From the NCBI RefSeq assembly GCF_019695415.1, contig NZ_JAIFKJ010000643.1:1-8900 (forward strand): a DNA stretch of 8,900 nt, given 5' to 3'. The DNA comes from Thiohalocapsa sp. Its GTDB lineage: Bacteria > Pseudomonadota > Gammaproteobacteria > Chromatiales > Chromatiaceae. Below the pieces are notes generated by a model, which was not told where the DNA came from, made no database searches, and saw nothing but the letters and a program-made list of their open reading frames with translations. Position numbers and translations under genes: made by a program. Of the stretch, positions 1 through 8,900 are shown in pieces (the first letter of the stretch is position 1; each line of letters begins with the position of its first letter).

Positions 1-17
1 GCGTTTTCGCTTCGCGT

Positions 18-49
18 GCTGAAAATGGGCAGGAAGCCCATTTTTCAGC
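18..49 (-). terminator. Hairpin, probable intrinsic terminator of treS
   Basis: The arms gctgaaaatgggc (18-30) and gcccatttttcagc (36-49) pair around a 5-base loop, with one extra base in the right arm. The GC-rich core GGGC/GCCC is flanked by an A run on one side and a T run on the other, so it could stop transcription from either direction. It lies about 86 bases past the treS stop codon, as expected for the 3' end of that transcript. A smaller hairpin (CCGTC-CGAA-GACGG, 88-101) sits between it and the stop but has no T run. What lies to the left of the window is unknown, so the terminator could equally serve a gene there. Confidence 0.5.
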
Positions 50-135
50 GTCTCCATAGAGGAGCCGGAACACCGCGTTCTCTGGCTCCGTCCGAAGACG
101 GGAAAACCAGGGCCGATGAATCGGCATCGATCCAA

Positions 136-3645
<3,510 letters not shown>

Positions 3646-3653
3646 CCGCCGGG

Positions 3654-3658
3654 TCCTG
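3654..3658 (-). promoter_or_regulatory. Ribosome binding site of treS
   Basis: The minus strand reads CAGGA, 8 bases before the ATG at 3645. This spacing supports that start, and the protein then begins with a short tail and the conserved WYQDAVIYQ block, as is usual for TreS. Just upstream, GGGGC (3679-3683) and GCCCC (3688-3692) can form a small hairpin in the leader. Confidence 0.6.
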
Positions 3659-3769
3659 TTACTTCCGAGGTCTGATCTGGGGCGCCCGCCCCTGGTTATC
3701 GTTGGATGCCGACACCCGAGCGGGGCGGTGCTTCAGACCGACGAGCGCACCGGGTCACCGGCGCGACAC

Positions 3770-3824
3770 CGGTTGCCCATTGGCCAGGGCCGAGGGCCGG
3801 ACTCCCATAGCACCGCCAGCCCTT
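3770..3824 (+). repeat. Structured intergenic repeat, copy 1
   Basis: The core CATTGGCCAGG (3778-3788) and its surroundings match copy 2 at 24 of 30 positions when 3770-3799 is aligned without gaps to 4270-4299. In both copies, CGAGGGC is followed downstream by AGCCCTT, which allows an AGGGC/GCCCT stem. Here that stem is 5 bp (3793-3797 with 3819-3823). A second AGCCCT follows at 3832-3837. I recognise no named repeat family. Confidence 0.55.
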
Positions 3825-4269
3825 AAAAATTAGCCCTCCAACGGTGACGCTGGGGCGATTGGTGGGACAAGCGGTGCAGACGAGGCGCCGGGCAAGCGAA
3901 CGGCCGGGCGTCACTCCAGCTAACGTTTGAGGCAATGCAAGCAGAGAGCCAAGCGCCGAACCGCGCCCGACCCCGGAGTCGATGCGGGCACTCGGTTGTG
4001 CCTGGGGCCACCAGTTGAGCCGCATGGAAAGTGACAAGGTCAGCACGAACGGCACCCGAATGTTCCGCGCGGCGCGGACGCTGGCAGCATCGCAGACCAA
4101 GGCGGGACGCACCCAGAAAACCGACTGCATTGCGCTGACGGCGATGGGATGGGCTCGCGGCTGCGCTTGGCAGCTGCCGGGGCATTCGGCCCAGCGCGGG
4201 TGCAAATGACCCACTGCTCCCGGTGCAGCTGGCGTCGACGAAAACACGCGGGCGAAAGGGCTGGCGAGG

Positions 4270-4343
4270 CGGTGCCTCATTGGCCAGGAGCGAGGGCTGA
4301 GGGTCGTAGTCTCCCGCCGACGACGCAACTGCGCCTCAGCCCT
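4270..4343 (+). repeat. Structured intergenic repeat, copy 2, with nested palindrome
   Basis: This copy shares CATTGGCCAGG (4278-4288) and CGAGGGCYG with copy 1, exactly 500 bases away. Its stem is much better: AGGGCTGAGG (4293-4302) is perfectly complementary to CCTCAGCCCT (4334-4343). Directly inside, GTCGT (4303-4307) pairs with ACGAC (4320-4324). The result is a long hairpin with a 12-base loop and a one-sided 9-base bulge. REP-like DNA and a structured RNA in the treZ leader are both possible; the sequence does not decide. Confidence 0.6.
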
Positions 4344-4382
4344 TGGCCCCTTCGCCCTTTGCCCTTGGCCCTTGGCCCTTGG
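4340..4382 (+). repeat. Heptamer tandem repeat (CCCTTGG)n
   Basis: There are three perfect adjacent copies of CCCTTGG (4362-4382), preceded by three degenerate units: CCCTTGG (4340-4346), CCCCTTCG (4347-4354, 8 bases) and CCCTTTG (4355-4361). The array begins within the right arm of the palindrome described for copy 2 of the structured repeat and ends about 150 bases before treZ. Short heptamer arrays like this tend to vary in copy number by slippage. Confidence 0.85.
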
Positions 4383-4522
4383 CCGCGAAGGTGTCAGGGA
4401 CAAGCAATGGCATCGAGCGCTTGACGCATCTGTCAATATTCGGGGCAGTCAAGCAATCGACTTGGTACGCCTTCTGCTTAATCGGTTGGAAGGAGCACCC
4501 TCGGAACCGTCAGCATCCGCGC

Positions 4523-4527
4523 AGGAG
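4523..4527 (+). promoter_or_regulatory. Ribosome binding site of treZ
   Basis: AGGAG lies 5 bases before the ATG at 4533. This selects that codon over the in-frame ATG at 4554 (residue 8). A second purine-rich stretch, GGAAGGAG (4488-4495), is too far upstream to serve this start and has no start codon that opens a recognisable gene. Confidence 0.7.
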
Positions 4528-4532
4528 CCACG

Positions 4533-6455
4533 ATGACCGTCATTCGCCACGCCATGCCCTTCGGCGCCCAGCTCACCGCCGACGGGGCCGTGCGCTTCCG
4601 GCTTTGGGCGCCGGGGGCAGAGCGGGTGGCGCTGGAGCTCGACGGCCGCGCCGCGCCCGAGCACTTGCTGGATATGGCCGCGGTGGGCGACGGCTGGCTT
4701 GAGCGGGTGACGGACCTGGCAGGTCCCGGCAGCCGTTATCGCTTCCGCATCACCGGCCCGCGAGTGGAGGGCGAGCAAGCCGTACCGGACCCGGCCTCAC
4801 GCTCTCAGCCCGACGGCGTCCATGGCGCGAGCGAGGTCATCGACCCGGGCGCATACGCTTGGAGCGAGGCAGAGCAGCGCTGGATGGGCCGGCCGTGGGA
4901 GACGGCCGTGCTCTACGAGCTGCATCTTGGCACCTTCACGCCGGAGGGGACGCTGACCAGCGCCGCGCGTCGCCTGCCGTTCCTCAAGGACCTGGGCGTG
5001 ACCGCGGTGGAGCTGATGCCGCTGGCCGCCTTCCCCGGCGCCCGCGGCTGGGGCTACGACGGGGTATTCCAGTTTGCGCCCTTCGCGGGCTACGGCCGTC
5101 CGGAAGACTTGAAGGCCTTTATCGAGCAGGCCCACGGCCTCGAGCTTATGGTCTTTCTGGACGTGGTCTACAACCACTTCGGGCCCGAAGGCAACTACCT
5201 GCACCTCTACGCGCCGCAGTTCTTCACCGAGCGCCACCACACGCCTTGGGGCGCGGGCATCAACTTCGACGGTGAGCACAGCCGCCCGGTCCGGGACTTC
5301 TTCATCCACAACGCCCTGTACTGGATCGAAGAGTACCGTGTCGACGGTCTCCGGCTGGACGCCGTGCATGCCATCGCCGACGACAGCGAGCCCGACATCC
5401 TGACTGAGCTTGCGGCGGCCGTTGCCGCCGGCCCCGGGCGCGGACGCCGCGTGCACCTGGTGCTGGAGAACGACGCCAACGCCGCCCGCTATCTGGCGCG
5501 TCGGGCCGACGGCAGCCCACAATCCTACGTCGCCCAATGGAACGACGATTTCCACCACGCCGCCCATGTGCTGCTCAGCGGCCAGACGGACGGGTACTAC
5601 GAGGACTATGCCGCGCAACACGGCGCGCCCCCTACCTACTGGCTCGCGCGCTGCCTCGCCGAGGGTTTCGGCTACCAGGGGGAGCGCTCCGCCTTCCGCA
5701 ACAATGCGCCCCGCGGTGAGCCCAGCGGCCGCCTGCCGCCTACCGCCTTCGTGAGCTTCCTGCAGAATCACGACCAGGTGGGCAACCGGGCCTTCGGCGA
5801 GCGCCTGCACCAGCTCACCTCTGCGCGGGCGCTGCGGGCGGCCACCGCCGTGCTGTTGCTGGCGCCCACCCCCCCGCTCCTGTTCATGGGCCAGCCGCGC
5901 TGTGCGGACAGCCCCTTCCTGTTCTTCTGCGATTTCGGCGAAGACTTGGCCGACGCCGTCACCACAGGCCGCCGCCGGGAGTTCGCCCGCTTCGAGCAGT
6001 TTGCGGACGAGGCGGCGCAGGCGGCCATCCCGGACCCTAACGACCCGGGCACCTTCACCCGCTCCAAGGTCGACTGGGCGCTGCTGGATGAGCCCGAGCA
6101 TCGCGCGTGGCTCGACTTCCACCGCGGGCTGCTCGCGCTGCGCCAAGCGGAGATCGTGCCAAGGCTCGCGGGCATGGACGGCCATGCCGGTGGCTTCGAC
6201 CTCATCGGCGACACAGGACTGGTTGTGCGCTGGCGCCTCGGTGATGCCAGCCTGCTCACGCTCGTCGCGAACCTCGGCGGGACGGCGCTGGCGGTGCCTG
6301 GCCTACGCCACGATGGGGCACCCGGCCGGGTGCTCCATATCGAGCCCATGGATGCCGGAAAGGCCCTCACCGACGGCCGCCTGCCGCCCTGGACCGCCGC
6401 CTGGTACCTGGCGAGCGATGAAGACACCGACGCCCCGACGGCGCCGGCTACCTGA
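4533..6455 (+). CDS. treZ: Maltooligosyltrehalose trehalohydrolase
   Basis: TreZ (GH13) hydrolyses the bond next to the terminal trehalose made by TreY on maltooligosaccharides, releasing free trehalose in the cytoplasm. The 640-residue protein begins with a beta-sandwich domain (VRFRLWAPGAERVALEL, about residues 20-36; PDPASRSQPDGVHG). The barrel follows with YELHLGTFTPEGT, GYDGVFQFAPFAGYGRPEDL and VVYNHFGPEGNYL. The catalytic set looks complete: nucleophile D276 in DGLRLDAVHAI, acid/base E312 in LENDAN, and D414 in QNHDQVGNRA. The C-terminal domain starts near WALLDEPEHRAWL. One oddity is that the usual FMGEEW/Y loop reads FMGQPRC (451-457), losing both glutamates and the aromatic residue. 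The length is slightly above the usual 580-610 because of a polar Thr/Ala/Asp tail. malQ follows after 45 bases on the same strand, so the two are probably one operon. The glycogen branching enzyme is related, but the barrel motifs favour TreZ. Confidence 0.95.
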   Translation: MTVIRHAMPFGAQLTADGAVRFRLWAPGAERVALELDGRAAPEHLLDMAAVGDGWLERVTDLAGPGSRYRFRITGPRVEGEQAVPDPASRSQPDGVHGASEVIDPGAYAWSEAEQRWMGRPWETAVLYELHLGTFTPEGTLTSAARRLPFLKDLGVTAVELMPLAAFPGARGWGYDGVFQFAPFAGYGRPEDLKAFIEQAHGLELMVFLDVVYNHFGPEGNYLHLYAPQFFTERHHTPWGAGINFDGEHSRPVRDFFIHNALYWIEEYRVDGLRLDAVHAIADDSEPDILTELAAAVAAGPGRGRRVHLVLENDANAARYLARRADGSPQSYVAQWNDDFHHAAHVLLSGQTDGYYEDYAAQHGAPPTYWLARCLAEGFGYQGERSAFRNNAPRGEPSGRLPPTAFVSFLQNHDQVGNRAFGERLHQLTSARALRAATAVLLLAPTPPLLFMGQPRCADSPFLFFCDFGEDLADAVTTGRRREFARFEQFADEAAQAAIPDPNDPGTFTRSKVDWALLDEPEHRAWLDFHRGLLALRQAEIVPRLAGMDGHAGGFDLIGDTGLVVRWRLGDASLLTLVANLGGTALAVPGLRHDGAPGRVLHIEPMDAGKALTDGRLPPWTAAWYLASDEDTDAPTAPAT

Positions 6456-6456
6456 G

Positions 6457-6482
6457 CCCGCAGCCGGAGCCCGCAACCGGAG
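6457..6482 (+). repeat. Tandem 13-base repeat between treZ and malQ
   Basis: CCCGCAGCCGGAG (6457-6469) is followed directly by CCCGCAACCGGAG (6470-6482), which differs at one base. Each unit ends in GGAG, a Shine-Dalgarno-like core. The nearer one is still 18 bases from the malQ ATG, longer than usual. The repeat fills most of the 45-base gap between the two genes. Confidence 0.6.
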
Positions 6483-6500
6483 CGCACAGCCGACACCCCC

Positions 6501-8900
6501 ATGGCCAGCGACGACGCCCTACACCGGCTCTGCGAGCATTTCGGCATCGTCGAGCGTTATGTCGATGTGCAAGGCCGCGAGCATGACCCGAACGCTGGCA
6601 CCCAGCGTACCCTGCTGCGAGCGCTCGGCGTCGCCGCCGGCGACCCGGACACCGAGCGCGCGTGCCTGGAGGCGGCCATCGACGCCGACTGGCGCCGACA
6701 GCTCCCGCCCGTGCTGGTACACCGTCTGGGTGATCGAACGCCGACCCTGGATCTGACACTGCCGGAGACCGAGGCCCGACGGCTGCGTGCTGTGCTGACG
6801 GCGGAAGACGGCACCGAGTCAGCGTGGCGGGTCGATTTACAGGACTTGTCCACGACCGCCACCCGGGAGCTCGAGGGCGCCGCCTGGATCTCCCGACGCC
6901 TGCCGGTCACGCCTCCGGCACATATCGGCTATCACCGCCTATCGCTGTATGCCGACAGCGACGGCGACGCTGCCAAGCCGCTTGCCGAGACCACCGTCAT
7001 CGTCGCGCCGCGTCGCTGCTGGCAGCCGGACACCGGCCCCGCGCGCGGCTGGGGGCTGGTGACCCAGCTGCCGCTGGTGCGCTCCGGGCGCAACTGGGGC
7101 ATCGGCGACTTCACCGACCTGACCCGCCTCGTGGAGCTCGCCGCCGGGGCCGGCGCCGGCATGCTCGCGCTGAACCCGCTGCACGCCCTCTTTCTCACCG
7201 AGCCCGAGCGTTGCGACCCCTACGGTCCCGCCAGTCGCCGTTGGCTGAGCCCGCTCTACATCGACGTGGAGGCGGTGCCCGAGCTTGCCGAGTGCGACGA
7301 CTTGCGCGCGCGCATCGACGCCGATGCCTTCCAGGCCCGACTGCGGGCGCTGCGCGGGGACCCGCTCGTCAACTACGCCGGCGTGACCGAGGTCAAGCTC
7401 GACATCCTGAGCCGGCTGTTCCGCCACTTCCGCACCCAGCACCTGGACACGGACGGCGAGCGAGGCCGCGCCTTCCGCATATTCTCGGAGGCGGGCGGTT
7501 CGGATCTGCAACGCTTTGCGCTCTTCCAGGCTATCGCCGAGCAGCTGGCGGCAAAGCCGCCAGCGGACACGGCATCGGTCGCGCAGACCGGCTCCTTCGA
7601 TCACTGGCCTGCCGCGTACCGGGACCCGCAGTCACCGGAGGTTCTGTCCTTTGCCCGTGAGCACGCCGAGCGGGTCGACTTCTTCGCCTGGCTGCAATGG
7701 CTCGCGCGCCAGCAGCTGGACGCCGCCGCTGTACGCTGCGAGTCGCTCGGCATGCAGCACGGGCTTTGCCTTGACCTCGCCGTGGGTGCCGCGCCCGACG
7801 GCGCGGACCGCTGGTCGGCCCCTGGAAGCTATGTGGCCGGCGTGCATGTCGGCGCACCGCCGGACGACTTCAGCCCCAAGGGACAGGACTGGCGTGTGCT
7901 CGCCTGGCACCCGCAGCGCCTGCGCGAGGCCGCCTATGGGCCCTTCGCGCAAGAGCTGCGTGCCAACATGCGCGCGGCCGGGGCGCTGCGCATCGATCAT
8001 GTCATGGGGCTGATGCGGCTCTTCCTGGTGCCGGCGGGCACTGATCCAGCCACAGCCTCCTATGTGGCCTATCCATTCCGAGACCTGCTCGGCGTGCTGG
8101 CGTTGGAGAGCGTGCGCAACCGCTGCATGATCATCGGCGAGGACCTGGGCACTGTGCCGGAGGCCGTGCGCACCGCCATCCCTGAGTGGGGCCTCCTCTC
8201 CACCCGGGTTTTCTACTTCGAGCGCGATGCCGACGGCGGCTTTCTCCCGCCCGAGGACTACGCGCCCAATGCGCTTGTCACCGCCGGCACCCATGACCTG
8301 CCGCCACTCAGGGGCTTCTGGGCCGGTGTCGACCTGGAGCACCGCCGAGAGCTGGCGCTGTTCCCCACCGAGGCGGACTACACGGAGCGCCTCCTCGCCC
8401 GCACCAACGACCGCGCCCGGCTGCTGCTGGCCTTGGCGCAAGCCGACCTGCTGCCCGCCGACGGCAGCACCGACCCGGTGGCGCTGCCGGAGCTGACACC
8501 GGCGCATATCACGGCAGTGCAGCGCTACCTGGCGCGCACGCCCGCAAGGCTGCTGCTGGTGCAGACGGCGGACCTGCTCGGCGAGACGGAGCAGGTGAAT
8601 CTCCCCGGCAGCGGCACTGGACACCCCAACTGGCGCCGGCGCCAACCGCTGGAGCTCGAGCACTGGCTCGCGGAGCCCGCTGTCGCCGGCGTGCTGGAGG
8701 CCATACAAGCCGAGCGCGGCGCGTCGGGGAGCACGGAGGGCCCGGCCGCTGCCACCCTGGCGGCCGGCCCGGGCGAGGCAGCCAAGGCGCTCCCCGCGAC
8801 CATTCCGCCCGCAACCCAACGGCCCCACCGCCCAGGCGGCTTCCGCCTTGCCCCCGCCCCGCCCCCGGTGCCCACACCCCCCCCCCCGGGCGGGGACCAC
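6501..8900 (+). CDS. malQ: 4-alpha-glucanotransferase (amylomaltase), probably fused to TreY; 3' end beyond window
   Basis: MalQ (GH77) transfers maltodextrin segments between chains. Beside TreY/TreZ it would rebuild long glucans from short products. The frame runs 800 codons to the last base without a stop. Residues 1 to about 180 are the N-terminal domain of the long E. coli-type enzyme (LHRLCEHFGIVERYVDVQG). The core from W184 shows WGLVTQLPLVRSGRNWGIGDF, NPLHALF, DPYGPASRR and SPLYIDVEAVPEL. Catalytic residues are nucleophile D499 in ALRIDHVMGL, acid/base E547 in IGEDLGTVPE, and D599 in THDLPPLRGFW. The core ends after HPNWRRR (708-714). An Ala/Gly-rich linker of about 745-767 then leads into residues resembling the start of TreY. 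The loop usually GQNWGLPP reads GQDWRVLA (462-469). ATG 6501 is the first possible start after the in-frame treZ stop at 6453-6455, and its Shine-Dalgarno site is weak. The MalQ call is firm; the fusion is inferred. Confidence 0.93.
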   Translation, partial: MASDDALHRLCEHFGIVERYVDVQGREHDPNAGTQRTLLRALGVAAGDPDTERACLEAAIDADWRRQLPPVLVHRLGDRTPTLDLTLPETEARRLRAVLTAEDGTESAWRVDLQDLSTTATRELEGAAWISRRLPVTPPAHIGYHRLSLYADSDGDAAKPLAETTVIVAPRRCWQPDTGPARGWGLVTQLPLVRSGRNWGIGDFTDLTRLVELAAGAGAGMLALNPLHALFLTEPERCDPYGPASRRWLSPLYIDVEAVPELAECDDLRARIDADAFQARLRALRGDPLVNYAGVTEVKLDILSRLFRHFRTQHLDTDGERGRAFRIFSEAGGSDLQRFALFQAIAEQLAAKPPADTASVAQTGSFDHWPAAYRDPQSPEVLSFAREHAERVDFFAWLQWLARQQLDAAAVRCESLGMQHGLCLDLAVGAAPDGADRWSAPGSYVAGVHVGAPPDDFSPKGQDWRVLAWHPQRLREAAYGPFAQELRANMRAAGALRIDHVMGLMRLFLVPAGTDPATASYVAYPFRDLLGVLALESVRNRCMIIGEDLGTVPEAVRTAIPEWGLLSTRVFYFERDADGGFLPPEDYAPNALVTAGTHDLPPLRGFWAGVDLEHRRELALFPTEADYTERLLARTNDRARLLLALAQADLLPADGSTDPVALPELTPAHITAVQRYLARTPARLLLVQTADLLGETEQVNLPGSGTGHPNWRRRQPLELEHWLAEPAVAGVLEAIQAERGASGSTEGPAAATLAAGPGEAAKALPATIPPATQRPHRPGGFRLAPAPPPVPTPPPPGGDH
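8802..8900 (+). other. Probable first residues of a fused maltooligosyltrehalose synthase (TreY) domain, degraded sequence
   Basis: In the malQ frame, residues 768-800 begin IPPATQRPHRPGGFR and continue with L-A-P-A, V-P and a final H. TreY proteins usually start with a block like IPRATYRLQLH, then GFRF, ADA, LVPYL and LGVSH. The two line up without a gap, sharing IP, AT, R, GGFR, A, A, VP, G and H at the right spacing. Most mismatches are Pro where another residue is expected, that is, codons that have gained C. The DNA is strongly C-dominated and has an 11-C run at 8877-8887. I read this as a true TreY start recorded with poor base accuracy at a contig end. A genuine Pro-rich tail is the alternative. 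Confidence 0.5.

Larger units (their letters stand above)
3646..4532. other. Long divergent intergenic region, repeat-rich, no gene recognised
   Basis: These 887 bases separate divergently transcribed treS and treZ and must contain both promoters, but I could not place convincing -35/-10 pairs. Open frames exist here (for example minus strand 3696-4436), yet their translations are rich in Arg, Pro, Ala and Ser, match no family I recognise, and cross the repeats. I read them as chance frames in GC-rich DNA. Visible structure includes three CACCGG copies (3748, 3756, 3767), a T/A-rich patch (3822-3832), two copies of a structured repeat 500 bases apart, a nested palindrome (4293-4343), a heptamer tandem repeat (4340-4382), and a lower-GC stretch from about 4391 to 4490 containing TTGAC-GCATCT-GTCAA (4421-4436). 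The density of repeats suggests old mobile-element or REP-type debris next to the regulatory DNA. Confidence 0.6.

Noticed and set aside
61..89. GGAGCC/GGCTCC inverted repeat as a second terminator
   Set aside because: Only 6 bp with a 17-base loop and no T run on either side; weaker than the hairpin at 18-49.
3982..4209. Plus-strand 75-codon open frame between treS and treZ
   Set aside because: No family resemblance and no Shine-Dalgarno site, and it overlaps another equally poor frame on the opposite strand. I cannot support it as a gene.
3696..4436. Minus-strand open frame of 246 codons in the intergenic region
   Set aside because: It runs through the heptamer array and both repeat units, its translation is rich in Arg/Pro/Ser without any recognisable domain, and no ribosome site is evident. 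Chance frame in GC-rich DNA.
4421..4449. TTGACG as the -35 box of a treZ promoter
   Set aside because: The sequence 17 bases downstream (GCAGTC-like) does not resemble a -10 box, and CAATATT lies too close, so no acceptable pair exists.
4797..6185. 462-codon antisense open frame over treZ
   Set aside because: It is a shadow of the GC-rich treZ codons; the plus strand has all catalytic motifs of TreZ and the antisense translation is His/Val/Gly/Arg-rich without domains.
7632..8900. 422-codon antisense open frame over malQ
   Set aside because: Same shadow effect; the plus frame holds the complete GH77 catalytic set at D499, E547 and D599.
8853..8900. Pro-rich C-terminal tail as a real protein feature
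   Set aside because: The in-frame match to the TreY N-terminus and the C homopolymer make degraded sequence the better explanation.

Overview
The window is GC-rich DNA with long open frames and strong Shine-Dalgarno sites. It is almost entirely devoted to trehalose and alpha-glucan metabolism. The TreS-maltokinase fusion and the order treZ, malQ, then apparently treY resemble arrangements known from Pseudomonas and Xanthomonas. I would therefore guess a high-GC proteobacterium, probably gammaproteobacterial, but nothing here fixes the lineage.

Layout: an intrinsic-terminator-like hairpin (18-49) lies beyond the 3' end of a large minus-strand gene (136-3645). That gene encodes trehalose synthase (TreS) fused to a C-terminal maltokinase (Pep2/Mak)-like domain. 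An unusually long non-coding stretch of 887 bp (3646-4532) follows. It holds two copies of a structured repeat spaced exactly 500 bp apart, a large perfect inverted repeat, a CCCTTGG heptamer tandem repeat and a lower-GC segment. Divergent from treS, the plus strand carries treZ (4533-6455, maltooligosyltrehalose trehalohydrolase) and then malQ (from 6501, 4-alpha-glucanotransferase). The malQ frame stays open to the last base of the window.

The genes cover two trehalose routes. TreS interconverts maltose and trehalose, and its fused kinase domain would normally turn maltose into maltose-1-phosphate for GlgE. The treZ/malQ side is the TreY-TreZ route, in which TreY makes a terminal trehalosyl unit, TreZ releases trehalose, and MalQ rebuilds long glucans from short leftovers. 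TreY itself is not complete here. However, the last codons of the malQ frame line up, without gaps, with the conserved start of TreY, so malQ is probably fused to treY. The final ~100 bases look degraded towards C, like the poor-quality end of a contig.

The main points for a second look are the probable MalQ-TreY fusion cut by the window end, the loss of several signature residues in the maltokinase half, altered conserved loops in TreZ and MalQ, and the repeat-rich divergent intergenic region. I found no tRNA, rRNA, CRISPR array or intact transposase. I do not see a clearly novel system.
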